A stretch of DNA of 64,000 bases. Origin: Streptomyces sp. CA-210063 (GTDB taxonomy: Bacteria; Actinomycetota; Actinomycetes; Streptomycetales; Streptomycetaceae). Shown here in pieces: positions 27,351 to 36,717 of this stretch (its first letter is position 1; each line of letters starts with the position of its first letter). The translations under genes and the position numbers were made by a program. The notes under the pieces are model-generated. The model ran no database searches. It saw only the letters and a list, made by a program, of their open reading frames with translations, and was not told where the DNA came from. Location: NCBI RefSeq assembly GCF_024612015.1, contig NZ_CP102512.1, positions 10,788,001 through 10,852,000 on the forward strand, read 5' to 3'.

Positions 27351-28277
27351 TCAATCTCCGTAACTCGGGGAGCGCAGGACGTCGTTCACGTCGAAGCTGA
27401 ACGTCGGCGTCGGGTACAGCGGGTCGGGCACACCCGTGGTGTCGGGTACGTCGTACGGGTCGGCGGTGGGCTTGCCCTCGGGGCTGCAGACGTGCGGCGC
27501 CGCTGGAGGCGACAGCTCGTACTCGGCCACCCGCTCGGTCCTGAATTTCACGTCCCCGCCGGAGATGTTGAGGCCCCCGGACTCGGTGCTGATGTGCTCG
27601 GGCAGTTCCTTGCTCTTGAGGGGCCTGCCGACGTACACCGCGACCAGGGCCCCCGCGCAGACGCTGCGGTCGCCGGCGTAGAGCCTCTCCGGCGTTTTCA
27701 CGAGGTGCTCCTTACGACCGTCGACGCGCAGCTCGGTCCGCTTCACGGAGTCCATGTCGAAGTAGTAGTCCGGCGGGGCCCCCGTGGCGCTGGTCGTGTA
27801 CTCTCCGGCGCCCGCCGAGCCGTAGGTGAGCTTCCAGAACTCCACCTGAACGGTGACCGTTTCGCACAGCGGGCCGGAGTAGCCCTCCACGCTCTCGTCG
27901 ATCGTGACCGGGTCCTTGGAGGTGTCGACGCCTGCGGCGGGGACATCGGCCCCTATTCGCACCCAGCTCACCACCTGTTCCGTCGTCCACCCCCCGTTGG
28001 GGTGGCAGCCCTTGGCGTTGGTCGGGTAAAGCGGGGAGGGCGTGGCCGAAGCGGTGGTCGGGGCAGCGGTGGCAGTGCCGGTCACGGAGGGCGTGGCGGC
28101 CGATGCGTCGGTGCCGTCTCCGTTGCCCGAGCAGCCGGCCGTCAGCAGCGCGACGGCCGCCAGCAAGGCGGTGACCGGAGCGGCGGCATACCGAGCCGGC
28201 CGGTTACGTCCCGTCGGGGCGACGGCGCGGGCCAGCCACCGTACCCGGTCTCCTGCAGACTCCAGCAACGTCATCAT
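27351..28277 (-). CDS. Putative lipoprotein, function unknown
   Basis: A 308-residue protein with a long basic leader, hydrophobic segment and lipobox LTAGC (Cys49), then a Ser/Thr/Ala-rich linker to about residue 85. The folded part has four cysteines (KGCHPN, PLCETV, SVCAGA, HVCSPE), possibly two disulfides. The start could lie later, at an internal codon closer to the leader; ATG 28277 is tentative. No family is recognised. The upstream region holds the CTACG-type repeat pair noted near 28369. Confidence 0.7.
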   Translation of the reverse strand: MMTLLESAGDRVRWLARAVAPTGRNRPARYAAAPVTALLAAVALLTAGCSGNGDGTDASAATPSVTGTATAAPTTASATPSPLYPTNAKGCHPNGGWTTEQVVSWVRIGADVPAAGVDTSKDPVTIDESVEGYSGPLCETVTVQVEFWKLTYGSAGAGEYTTSATGAPPDYYFDMDSVKRTELRVDGRKEHLVKTPERLYAGDRSVCAGALVAVYVGRPLKSKELPEHISTESGGLNISGGDVKFRTERVAEYELSPPAAPHVCSPEGKPTADPYDVPDTTGVPDPLYPTPTFSFDVNDVLRSPSYGD

Positions 28278-28524
28278 CCCGACCTGTGCTCATTGGCTCT
28301 ACCCGTCGCGCACGGTTCACCCTCGATCAAGACCCTTCCCTAAGCGGACGCTGAAAAGATCAGTAGAACTACGCAATCGGCTACGTATGTTCGCCGGCCG
28401 CGGAGTTGCGGCAGTGGCATTGGACAGCCCCGACCAGTGCGTGGGAGCTGCTTCGGCCTGCCCCTGAGCGTGATACGTCATCCGAGCCCATGCGGATCGC
28501 GAGAGAGTGGCTCGGGATTACCGG

Positions 28525-29916
28525 CTAGCGGAGTGTGTGGAGCGTGTGGATGACGTCGTCGGCATGGGTGTCCGGGTTGACGAAGGCCATGCGCAGAACC
28601 GTTGCGCCGTTCCATAGTGTCGGCACGCACAGGATGGTGCCCGTTTCGGCAGCCCGGGCGGACCATGACGCGTAGTCCTGCGGGCTCCACCCCGGCCGTT
28701 CGAAGAGAACGACGGACAACTCGGGATCGATCGTCAGGCGTAGATGGTCACTGGCGCGTATGGCATCGGTGACCAGCCGGCTGGTGGCCAGTGTCCGTTC
28801 CACGGCCTGCGCGTACCGGTCGGTTCCATGGACGGCCAGGCTGAACCAGAACGGCAGGCCGCGGGCGCGGCGGCTGAGGTGGAGGGCCAGGTCCGCCGGA
28901 TTGTGTGCATCGCGGTCGATGGTGTCGAGATAGTGCGCCGACTGACTGTGCGCGGCGCGCGCCGAGGTCGGATCCCGGTAGAGCAGTGCGCAGCAGTCGT
29001 AGGGCGCGAAGAGCCATTTGTGGGGATCGACGATGAAGCTGTCGGCGCGTTCGATGCCGGTGTAAAGATGCCGCACGCTGGGCGCCGCCAGGCCTGCTCC
29101 GCCGTAGGCGCCGTCGACGTGCAGCCACACGTCGTGGCGTTCGCACGCGTCGGCGATGTCGTCGAGATTGTCGACCAGGCCGGCATTCGTGGTCCCGGCC
29201 GTTGCGACCACGGCGAAGACGCCGGTGGCGGACTCCAGTATCGCGTTTACGGCGGATCCGGTGAGGTGCCCCCGCTGGTCCACCGGAGCGGTGATGATCT
29301 CCGCATCCATCGCGCGTGCGGCGGATGTGATCGAGGAGTGGGCGCTGTCGGCGCACACGATTTTCCAGCCGTCCGCCGGCCGGCCCCGCGAGGCGTCGGC
29401 AGCGGCGCGGGCCGTGATGAGAGCGGAGAGATTGCCCATGGTGCCACCGCTGACGAAGCATCCTGCTGCGGCGGGTGGCCATCCGAGGAGCTGGGTGAGC
29501 CAGGTCAACGCCTCGTTCTCGGCGTGGATGGCTCCGGCTCCGGCTTCCCAGGTTCCCGCGAAGATGTTCGCCGCTCCGGTGACCGCCTCGAAGGCGAGTG
29601 CGGCACGAGTAGGCGCTGCGGGGATGTACGCGAGGTTCGTCGGCCCGTTCTGGGCACGGGTGGCGGGGGCCAGGACCTGGTCGAACAGTTTGAGGACTGC
29701 GACGCTGCCGATTCCCCGGGGGGTGATGGCCGCACCGGCCGCGACAGCGAGGTCCCTGGCGGAGCGGGCGCTTGTCACCGGATCAGGAGCCTGCATGATG
29801 CGCCGCCACGCGTAGTCCATGGCGGTCGCCACGACCTCGTCCTCGTCACCCCACACCCGGCGTCCGACACGAGAGGCCCTATTCGCCGAGGTGCTTTCGC
29901 ATTGCGCTTTTTGCAT
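28525..29916 (-). CDS. PLP-dependent decarboxylase (group II, aromatic amino acid/glutamate type)
   Basis: A 463-residue fold-type I enzyme. Cofactor residues are visible: His193 (ADSAHSS, stacking on the PLP ring), Asp268 (HVDGAYG) and the Schiff-base Lys300 (VDPHKWLFAPYDC). TSGGTMGNLSAL-like phosphate-binding text is present as VSGGTMGNLSAL. It should decarboxylate an L-amino acid to an amine; the resemblance is closest to DOPA/tryptophan decarboxylases, but substrate is not decided by sequence. A divergent Lrp-type regulator starts about 100 bp away and probably controls it. Confidence 0.9.
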   Translation of the reverse strand: MQKAQCESTSANRASRVGRRVWGDEDEVVATAMDYAWRRIMQAPDPVTSARSARDLAVAAGAAITPRGIGSVAVLKLFDQVLAPATRAQNGPTNLAYIPAAPTRAALAFEAVTGAANIFAGTWEAGAGAIHAENEALTWLTQLLGWPPAAAGCFVSGGTMGNLSALITARAAADASRGRPADGWKIVCADSAHSSITSAARAMDAEIITAPVDQRGHLTGSAVNAILESATGVFAVVATAGTTNAGLVDNLDDIADACERHDVWLHVDGAYGGAGLAAPSVRHLYTGIERADSFIVDPHKWLFAPYDCCALLYRDPTSARAAHSQSAHYLDTIDRDAHNPADLALHLSRRARGLPFWFSLAVHGTDRYAQAVERTLATSRLVTDAIRASDHLRLTIDPELSVVLFERPGWSPQDYASWSARAAETGTILCVPTLWNGATVLRMAFVNPDTHADDVIHTLHTLR

Positions 29917-30017
29917 GGCGTGAACCTAGAGAGACGTATCGAACTGCGCAATATTCGGAGAAAATCATGAGCAGAATGCTCAATTCGGCCTGCGTCTGAT
30001 GTGCGATGCTGGGCAAC

Positions 30018-30488
30018 ATGCGAAACGCCGACGCCTTCGACGCCCGAATCCTCCTGGCTCTCGACGCGGATCCGCGGGCCACGACGATTGCTCTGGCCGA
30101 CCGACTCGGTCTGGCCCGCAACACCGTGCAGGCTCGTCTGAAGCGACTTGAAGAAAGCGGCCTGTTGAGGGAGCCCAGCCGGCGTGTGGACCCCGCAGCT
30201 CTCGGCTATCCGCTGCTGGCCTTGATCACGTTGTCGATCAGCCAGCGCGTGGGGCAGCCCACCCGTGAGGCGATCCTGCGTATCCCCGAGGTGGTCGAGC
30301 TGCTCGTCACCACCGGCGACGGTGACCTCCTCGCCCGTGTTGTCGCCCAGGACACCAAGGACCTGCACCGCATTACGGGTCTGCTGCTCGAAGCGCCTGG
30401 CGTGGTCCGTTCCAACACCACCATCGTCCTGCTCGAGGTACAGCCGTTCAGTCTCCGATCCTTGCTGGAGCGACACGCCAGCCCCTGA
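30018..30488 (+). CDS. Lrp/AsnC-family regulator
   Basis: About 156 residues from ATG 30018 (MRNADAFDARILLALDADPR); an ATG 12 bp upstream is also possible. The winged helix (TIALADRLGLARNTVQARLKRLEESGLL) is followed by a RAM effector domain (LLVTTGDGDLLARVVAQDTKDLHRI). Divergent arrangement with the decarboxylase gene suggests it senses an amino acid and controls that gene. The shared intergenic region (29917-30017) is AT-rich around 29940-29985, as expected of an Lrp target. Confidence 0.9.
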   Translation: MRNADAFDARILLALDADPRATTIALADRLGLARNTVQARLKRLEESGLLREPSRRVDPAALGYPLLALITLSISQRVGQPTREAILRIPEVVELLVTTGDGDLLARVVAQDTKDLHRITGLLLEAPGVVRSNTTIVLLEVQPFSLRSLLERHASP

Positions 30489-30649
30489 CCTCGCACGCGG
30501 TGGCCCCCAACTCGGGACAGCGGCTGAGACGCGACGTGCCGACGGTGACAAATCCTGTCCGCATGAGCGGAACAACACCGAGTCGAGCGTGACGCTCAGG
30601 GCCTCCTCGAAGCGTCCGCAGGTGAATTTGGGGCACTGGCTCGGACTCA

Positions 30650-31282
30650 GTCGGCTGTGCGGACGTGCACGGCGATGGGACAGTGGCCGCAGCAGCCGCC
30701 CTCGTTGGCCTCCTTGACCCATGCCGCCGAAGAGGACGGGTGCGCGGTACCCGTCCGGTGCCGACCATGGCCGGCGGACCGGTGACGATGGGGACCGAGC
30801 CGGGTTCGGCGCGCAGTGGGGCGCTGGTGGCGAGCATGTTCTCGTTGACCCGGAACTGGTCCAGGACGTTGGCCTGGTTTTCGAAGGAGAAGGTGCCGGA
30901 CGGGCGGGGGTGAGGGCCAGGCTGGTCGTCGGTGCCCAGCAGCGGCCGCATCAAGTCGAACAGTCGGCGCGCGGCGGTGGAGTTGCGGACTTTCTTGCGC
31001 TGCCGGCTGCTCAGGACGTGCTGCGTCGGTGAGGGGGCGAAGGGTGCGTCGTTGAAGTCGCCCATGACGAGTACCGGGGCGTCCCATCCATGCACTTCGA
31101 GGGCGCGTTCGTGGAAGCAGGCGAGTGTTCCCCCCCCCGGCCACGGCCCGGTAGGCCGCCGACTCCAGCCGGCCGCCGCTGCGGGAGGGCCAGTGGCTGG
31201 CGAACACCGCCCAGGTCTGTCCCTGGGCGGTGCCGAAGTTGACGTGGAGAATCTGGGTGCCGGGACGTCGGGCGGCGGTCAC
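30650..31282 (-). pseudogene. Endonuclease/exonuclease/phosphatase family protein, degraded
   Basis: Three frames together give one protein: WAVFASHWPSRSGGRLESAAYR, then VHGWDAPVLVMGDFNDAPF and FSFENQANVLDQFRVNENML, then CGHCPIAVHVRTAD and a stop near 30650. The first switch coincides with a run of nine C at 31130-31138; the second lies around 30700-30780. The N-terminal half is missing, cut at the hydrolase gene boundary. The GDFND motif and C-terminal His region are typical of this metallophosphoesterase-like nuclease fold. Confidence 0.75.
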
Positions 31283-32157
31283 GCCACCGCGTTCAACAGA
31301 TCGGCGAGGATGCCAGGCCGTTCCAGCGCGATGAAGTGGCCCGCTCCCGGCACCTGTGTGAAATCGGCGGCAGGCAGCAGTTCCTGATCGGCCTGCCGGT
31401 CCGAGGGCCGGGACCAGTCGTTCTCCCCGTAGACGAGGTGGACGGGTGCCTTGACCTCGGGGTAGCGCGAGCGGGCGGCGATGAGACTGGGCAGGCTCTG
31501 GTACACGGCCCTGGCGACGGTCGGGTAGCCGGGGCGACTGCCCACCTGGAGGAGCTCGTCGACGTAGTCCGCCCGCAAAGCGGCCTTGTCGCCCAGCCCG
31601 CCCTGAAGGATCCTGCGAAGAGCGGCCTTGGGTTCCACCCCGGCGATCACCGGGCCCACCCCCGGAGTGAGGACACCGGTGACCACCACACGGGCGAGGA
31701 GACTGGACCGGGTGATCCCGCCAGGGAAGTCGTACGTGTTCACCGCGACGACGCGCCGCACCCGCTCCGGCAGATCGGCCGCGGTGGTCAGGGCGAGCAC
31801 CGCCCCCATGGACTCCCCGACCAGGGTCACATCGTGGAGGTCGAGTTCGGTGAGGAGCCGCTTGACGCCCGCGCGCATGGCCGGCTCGTCGTACGACGCG
31901 CCGGGCACGATCTCGGAGTAGCCCATCCCCGGTAGGTCGAGGGCGTACACGGTGTACTGGTCCGAGATCAGGGGGATGAGGGAGCGGAAGTGCTCGGCCT
32001 GGGTGCGCACGGTGTGCAGCAGGACCACGGGAGTGCCGGTGCCCGCTTTGAGGTAGCGCAGGGTTCCCTCGTCGCTGCGGTGGCCTGTGCGCGGGGCGAT
32101 GGTGTGGCTGGTGGTCCCCGGAATGTGAATCGTGGGACGTGGCTCTGGGCTGGGCAT
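31279..32157 (-). CDS. Alpha/beta hydrolase
   Basis: A 292-residue alpha/beta hydrolase with nucleophile Ser116 in GESMG, acid in VYGENDWSRPS and His in VPGAGHFIALE; the oxyanion region is VVLLHTVRTQ. Start 32157 gives MPSPEPRPTIHIPG with a plausible GACGAG site. The substrate is unknown; the cap region suggests a haloalkane dehalogenase/epoxide hydrolase-like member. The promoter region carries two GAAACCG-type operators also found before the divergent NmrA gene, so both are probably under one TetR-like repressor. Confidence 0.85.
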   Translation of the reverse strand: MPSPEPRPTIHIPGTTSHTIAPRTGHRSDEGTLRYLKAGTGTPVVLLHTVRTQAEHFRSLIPLISDQYTVYALDLPGMGYSEIVPGASYDEPAMRAGVKRLLTELDLHDVTLVGESMGAVLALTTAADLPERVRRVVAVNTYDFPGGITRSSLLARVVVTGVLTPGVGPVIAGVEPKAALRRILQGGLGDKAALRADYVDELLQVGSRPGYPTVARAVYQSLPSLIAARSRYPEVKAPVHLVYGENDWSRPSDRQADQELLPAADFTQVPGAGHFIALERPGILADLLNAVA

Positions 32158-32253
32158 CTCGTCAGTTTCCCTTTGTGTGAACTGCTGCGACAGGTGATTC
32201 GGATAGGGACCGCTCGGAGGGGGTGACCACGCACCAGCCCATGGACTCATTGA

Positions 32254-32293
32254 GAAACCGACCGGTTTCCGTCATCGTAAACCGGTCGGTTTC
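32254..32293. promoter_or_regulatory. Operator pair A, upstream of the alpha/beta hydrolase
   Basis: Two palindromic sites: GAAACCG-AC-CGGTTTC at 32254-32269 and TAAACCG-GT-CGGTTTC at 32278-32293. The start-to-start distance is 24 bp. They lie about 97 bp upstream of the hydrolase start codon. Matching sites occur at 32681-32720. The pattern is typical of TetR-family operators. Confidence 0.75.
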
Positions 32294-32546
32294 CGTGCGC
32301 AAGGCTGAGTTGCCGTCCCCGGCAACAGGGGTAGCGCACAGGAGAGGCGTGAAAGTGTCATCCGCGCAGCGGTCGCCGAGTTTGCGCTCAAGGGTTGCTG
32401 GGGATGGCCCGGCCACCTATGGCCGAAGTGGCCCGTCGGCCGCGCGGGTTCAACCCGTTGCGAAGAGTCCGGTGCTGGCCGACGCGCGTTTGCCGGGTTG
32501 CGGGCGACGGCCGGGCGCCGGTGAGGGGGTGCCGGGCTTCCGGTCA

Positions 32547-32598
32547 TCCAGGCCGCCTGCGACCTGTATCTGTCCAGGCCGCCTGCGACCTGCGTCTG
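32547..32598. repeat. Tandem 26-bp direct repeat
   Basis: Two adjacent 26-bp units (32547-32572 and 32573-32598) beginning TCCAGGCCGCCTGCGACCTG differ at two bases. They lie in the 665-bp gap between the hydrolase and NmrA genes, which otherwise holds only the two operator pairs. No gene for the expected repressor was found in the gap. Confidence 0.7.
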
Positions 32599-32680
32599 TC
32601 CCGGCCGACCGTGATGGGCGCCTCCGTGCCCAGGATCGTGAGGTCGTCGAGGTGTCACCGCCCGAGACGCTTGCCACTCG

Positions 32681-32720
32681 GAAACCGATCGGTGTACCCT
32701 GCTCGAAACCGATCGGTTTC
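32681..32720. promoter_or_regulatory. Operator pair B, upstream of the NmrA-like gene
   Basis: GAAACCGATCGGTGTA at 32681-32696 (one arm degenerate) and the perfect palindrome GAAACCGATCGGTTTC at 32705-32720, 24 bp apart exactly as in pair A. About 103 bp precede the NmrA start codon. Confidence 0.75.
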
Positions 32721-32822
32721 CCGGGAGTCTCGATCGCCGGGCTGATTTAGAGATCAGTCTCGAACGCACCGCGTCCATCGCGTACTGATCGCGTACGTAC
32801 TCAACCTCCGGAGTCGTGTTCC

Positions 32823-33920
32823 ATGTCTTCTCACGCCACCTCCAGTATCTTCGTGATCGGCGGTACAGGGGCTCAAGGGATGCCCATCGTCCGCTCTCTT
32901 GTCGCCGACAAGAAATACTCCGTCCGGGTTCTCACCCGCGATTCCAGTTCCCCCCGAGCCCAAGCGCTCGTCGCACTCGGCAACGTCTCCCTCCTTGAAG
33001 GGTCGTTCGCCGATGAGGACGTGCTGCGGGAAGGGTTCCGCGGCTGTGACGGGGTATTCATCAACATCGATGGGTTCAACACCGGTGAGAAAACGGAGAC
33101 CTACTGGGCGATCCGCAGTTACGAGATAGCGATTGAAGAAGGAATCAAGTTCTTCGTTTACGGAAATCTTGACTACACCCTCAAGAAGTCCGGCTACGAC
33201 TCGAGGTTCCGCACCGGCCATTATGACGGTAAAGGCCGCATGGCCGAATGGGTGTTGTTTCAAAATGAAAAGAACAGGGACCGGATGGGTGCAGCGGTCT
33301 TCACGTCGGGTCCCTACATTGAGATGGTGATCTCACCGCTCACGCCCATGACGCCCACCGTTGAGGACGGTGTCGTCACGTGGCGAGTCCCTCTCGGCGA
33401 GGGAGCTGTTCCTCACGTGGCTCTTGAAGACTGCGGCTTCTACGTTCGCTGGCTCTTCGACCATCCGGAGCGCGCGAATGGCATGGACCTCGAAGTCGCC
33501 ATCGAGCACATGACCTATGCCGACATGGCTGCGGCGTTCGAGAAGGTCACCGGGCATCCGGCGCAGTACATCGACACTGATCTGGACGCATACTGGAACG
33601 CGCCGGACGTGAAGGGCATTGCTGATCAGCCTGCCGGTTACAACGCCGATCCCGACGATAAAAGCACCATGAGCTTCCGGGATAATTTCACGGGCTTCTG
33701 GAATACATGGAAGCACGGAATCATCACCAGGGATTACGCTCTACTCGACGAAATCCACCCCAACAGGATCAGAAGTGCTGAGGAGTGGTTCCGCCGGGAG
33801 GACCAGGTGGGAAGGGAACTCGGTAAAGGCAGTCTCTGGGAGAGGGTCCAACCGGAGAACTGGAGTCTCGACTCTGCGATCCTCAAGAGCAGTGCGGATA
33901 TGAGGACGGGCAAGTTGTGA
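32823..33920 (+). CDS. NmrA-like NAD(P)-binding protein
   Basis: A 365-residue atypical short-chain dehydrogenase. The dinucleotide-binding loop is VIGGTGAQG (residues 11-19), followed by VRVLTRDSSS. The usual catalytic YxxxK is not evident, as in NmrA/HSCARG redox sensors that bind NAD(P) without turnover. Base composition is clearly less GC-rich than its neighbours, with many A/T-ending codons (for example AAATAC, GATTCC, GAAGGAATC), which suggests recent transfer. It is preceded by operator pair B and is divergent from the alpha/beta hydrolase. Confidence 0.88.
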   Translation: MSSHATSSIFVIGGTGAQGMPIVRSLVADKKYSVRVLTRDSSSPRAQALVALGNVSLLEGSFADEDVLREGFRGCDGVFINIDGFNTGEKTETYWAIRSYEIAIEEGIKFFVYGNLDYTLKKSGYDSRFRTGHYDGKGRMAEWVLFQNEKNRDRMGAAVFTSGPYIEMVISPLTPMTPTVEDGVVTWRVPLGEGAVPHVALEDCGFYVRWLFDHPERANGMDLEVAIEHMTYADMAAAFEKVTGHPAQYIDTDLDAYWNAPDVKGIADQPAGYNADPDDKSTMSFRDNFTGFWNTWKHGIITRDYALLDEIHPNRIRSAEEWFRREDQVGRELGKGSLWERVQPENWSLDSAILKSSADMRTGKL

Positions 33921-34251
33921 ACGGTGAGCGGTATGGCGGCTCGGTAGAAGCTGAGCGATGAGTTGCGTGTCCGCGATCTTCGCCGGGAGTTGCTGCCGGG
34001 GAGCGTACGGCTCCGCGGCGGTTCGTCCCGACGGCGACGCCCGTGTCGGCGCAGGCCGAACGCGCCGCGGCAGGCTGCGTTCATCCCCGGTAAGGACGGA
34101 GGCTCCAGCGGTGCCGATGGCCGGCCCCACCCACTCATGGCCGCCGACATGCCTTTCCCGGAGACTGGCCCCTGGAACGAGTGCGCCGCGTCGAGGCGGC
34201 GGTTGCCGATCGGGGCTCGGGAACGGGCGCTGTCCGAGAAGGCCTCGGTCT
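33921..34251. other. Gap with no supported gene
   Basis: This 331-bp stretch holds only short open frames without ribosome sites or family motifs. One minus-strand phrase (AKIADTQLIAQLL) faintly resembles the start of some transposases but is too short to call. Confidence 0.4.
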
Positions 34252-34719
34252 TCACGCCGACTGTGTGCCGGTGCCGATCTGTTGGGTGAGCTTGAGCAGT
34301 TCTTCGACGTGGTAGATCTCGGTGATCTTGCCGTCGGCCACGCGGACGATGTCGGTGCCGGTGATGTCGACCGGGTTGCCGCTGGCGGCGAACCCGAAGG
34401 CGTCTCCGGTGTGGGTCCCGGTCATCCGCCAGTGCAGGACCACCCAGCCGCCGGGAAGCTCCTGCTGGAACAGGATCCGGTGCTGCGTGCCGGTGAAGCC
34501 GTCGCGGACCGCGGCGATCAGCGCTCGCATGCCGTCGATGCCCGAGGCGGCGTCACCAGCGGGGTTGTGGTCGATCACATCCGGGGCGAACACCTCGTCC
34601 GCCCCGGCGACGTCGCCGGTGTCGTACAGCTCAAGGTTGCGCGCGGCGACCCGCAACGCGGTGCTCGTGGCCGAGCGCACCATCTCGCTTGAGGTGTTGG
34701 CCGTACTGATCGCGGTCAT
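34252..34719 (-). CDS. SnoaL-like / ester-cyclase family protein
   Basis: A 155-residue NTF2-fold protein: NLELYDTGDVAGADEVFAPD, VIDHNPAG, RDGFTGTQHRILFQ, GGWVVLHWRMTGTH, VRVADGKITEIYHVEELLKL. ATG 34719 has GGAGG 6 bases upstream and is preferred over an ATG 12 bp earlier. No signal peptide. Such stand-alone SnoaL-like proteins act as cyclases, isomerases or ligand carriers; the exact job is unknown. It is divergent from an HxlR regulator that probably controls it. Confidence 0.85.
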   Translation of the reverse strand: MTAISTANTSSEMVRSATSTALRVAARNLELYDTGDVAGADEVFAPDVIDHNPAGDAASGIDGMRALIAAVRDGFTGTQHRILFQQELPGGWVVLHWRMTGTHTGDAFGFAASGNPVDITGTDIVRVADGKITEIYHVEELLKLTQQIGTGTQSA

Positions 34720-34761
34720 GAGGTCCTCCATGGTGTGGGGTGCGGGCTGCTCCGGCTACAG

Positions 34762-34794
34762 TTCCCTGAGGGAATCAGTTCCCTCAAATGAACT
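34762..34794. promoter_or_regulatory. Inverted repeats in the SnoaL-like/HxlR divergent promoter
   Basis: TTCCCT-G-AGGGAA (34762-34774) is a perfect palindrome, and AGTT-N10-AACT (34777-34794) follows directly, with TTCCCTCA repeated inside it. HxlR proteins bind such spaced repeats next to their own gene, 13 bp downstream. Confidence 0.5.
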
Positions 34795-34806
34795 AATGGG
34801 GGGAGC

Positions 34807-35157
34807 ATGAGTGAGCTGGATCACCCTTTGCCGGAATGTCCGATCGCCCGGTTCCTGACCGTGCTGGACGGGCCCTGGGCGACGCTGATCGTGAGGGAGC
34901 TGCTGACCGGCCCGAAACGCTTCACCGAGCTGCGCGCCGGGCTGCCGGGGATCAGCCCCAAGACCCTGTCCTCACGGCTGCGACGATTCGTACTCCTAGG
35001 GCTGGTCACCCGCACGGCCTATCCGGAGATCCCGCCCCGCGTGGTGTACGAACTCACCCCGGCAGGCGCACGACTCGAGGTCGTGCTGGCCACCATGGGC
35101 GCCTGGGCCGAACAAGACCTTCCCCGCACTGGCGCGTTCCCCATCGAAGATCGGTAA
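34807..35157 (+). CDS. HxlR-family winged-helix regulator
   Basis: A 116-residue HxlR protein with the family pattern ECPIARFLTVLDGPWATLIVRELLTGPKRFTELRAGLPGISPKTLSSRLRR (shown in part: WATLIVRELLTGPKRF) and the wing VYELTPAGARL. The ATG follows GGGGGGAGC. Divergent from the SnoaL-like gene, which it probably regulates in response to a small reactive molecule; the effector is unknown. Confidence 0.9.
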   Translation: MSELDHPLPECPIARFLTVLDGPWATLIVRELLTGPKRFTELRAGLPGISPKTLSSRLRRFVLLGLVTRTAYPEIPPRVVYELTPAGARLEVVLATMGAWAEQDLPRTGAFPIEDR

Positions 35158-35264
35158 CCAGCGCCCACCGACTGCCTGGGCGCTCAGCGTAAGAGAAGTG
35201 GTCAGGGAGACCGAAACGGTGCCTGACAGGACATCTCAGGCCGAAAAGGGCTGGCTGGCGCGGC

Positions 35265-36201
35265 TTGGAGAATCCGGGCCCGCAGACAGGTACTGACGCA
35301 GCGGCACAGTACGAGGTCACCGTCGGCACCGGCCCACTCGCGGTGGCAGGCACAGTGAGCGTCCCCTGCGGGCAGGCTCCCGGTCCCGGCGTGGTGCTGC
35401 TCGCCGGTGGTGGGCCGTTTGACCGCGACGAGACCAGCGGGCCAGAACAAACCGCTCAAGGACCTGGCCTGGGGGCTCGCCAGCCGCGGGGCGACGGTGC
35501 TGCGCTTCGACAAGGCGACATACGCCCACGCCGAGGCGGCCGCGGCGCCGGACCTGACGATGACGCAGGAATACGTGCCGCATGCCGTTGACGCGGTCGG
35601 CCTGCTCCGTGGCCACCGATCGGTGGACCCCGAGCGGGTCTTCGTCCTCGGCCACAGCATGGGCGGCAAGATCGCCCCCGCCGTCGCCGCACCCACGGTG
35701 GCAGGCCTGGTGATCATGGCCGGTGACACGCAGCCGATGCACCACGCCGCTGTCCGCGTCGTCAGTTACCTCGCCACCGTGCTTCCCGACCAGGTCCCAC
35801 CCGCGGTCATCGAGACCTTCCAGCGGCAGGCCTGCCTGGTCGACAGTGCGGAGCTCACGCCTTCGACCTTCGCAGCGGATCTGCCGTTCGGCTTGTCCGC
35901 GCCGTACTGGCTCGAACTGCGTGACTACGACCCGGTTGCGATCGCGGCCGGACTCAGCAAGCCGGTGCTCATCCTCCAAGGGGGACGCGACTACCAGGTC
36001 ACCGTCGCCAACGACCTGGTGCGATGGCGGACGGGCCTGGCCGGCCGCCCGGAAGCCGATATCCGTGTCAATGACGCCGACAATCACCTGTTCTTCTCCG
36101 GCGCAGGACCATCCACCCCCGCCGAATACGGAACTCCGCAGCATGTCGACCCCGCCGTCATCGCCGATATCGCCCATGGGCTGAGCCACGGCCAGGGGTG
36201 A
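35265..36201 (+). pseudogene. Alpha/beta hydrolase (dienelactone-hydrolase/lipase-like), frameshifted
   Basis: The N-terminal part (YEVTVGTGPLAVAGTVSVP, GVVLLAGGGPFDRDET) is in one frame. The rest (GQNKPLKDLAWGLASRGATVL, nucleophile in VLGHSMGGKIAP, PVLILQGGRDYQVT and DNHLFF with the His) is in another. Removing one G from the GGG at 35439-35441 joins them as DETSGQNKPLKD. The real start is uncertain; the first frame opens with TTG at 35265. Downstream frame alone is open from 35407 to 36201. Single-base error or recent inactivation are equally possible. Confidence 0.75.
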
Positions 36202-36717
36202 GCGTTCGCGCCCCTGTGAGCCAGCGGTCGGCGGCCTCCAGGCAGGGCACGAGCACACGGCCGAACCCCGCGCGCCGGGGATGTGCCCCGCTCACCCTCG
36301 CGACAGCGCCGACAGGCCGAGTACCGCCGAACTGAACGCCCCGCCACCGCTCGGCACGAGCAGACTCGTGACCCCTCATGCTCGCAAGGCGCTTCTTCGG
36401 CAGGCACTCAGGAGAGCGGGAGCTCCTCCTCGTCCGTGTTGACGCCCAAGGGCCACACAGCGGCCTTCCCGCACGCTCCAATGGCCGTGAGGACGATCCC
36501 GCTTACGCTCTCTGTGACCCCGGCGGGCCGGGTGTGTCAGCCGGTGGCTGGCGGAGGCTGTCAATCTCCCGCCGGGATCCCAGGATCCTGGGCCGGCCAT
36601 CGCTCTCTTCGACCCACCAGCGTTGACCGGCGCCACGTGCCGTGAAGGCCCTCGGCGTGCGCGGCAGGCACGATGTGAGCCATGCCGACCGGCTATTCAT
36701 CCGAGCGAGCTCGTCAA
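36202..36717. other. Gap with no supported gene
   Basis: This 516-bp region contains only low-quality short frames on both strands. No motif, ribosome site or repeat was seen that would support a gene. Confidence 0.45.

Noticed and set aside
32254..32822. A TetR gene in the gap between the operator pairs
   Set aside because: Neither strand shows a TetR helix-turn-helix; open frames there are low-complexity and cross the operators and the tandem repeat.
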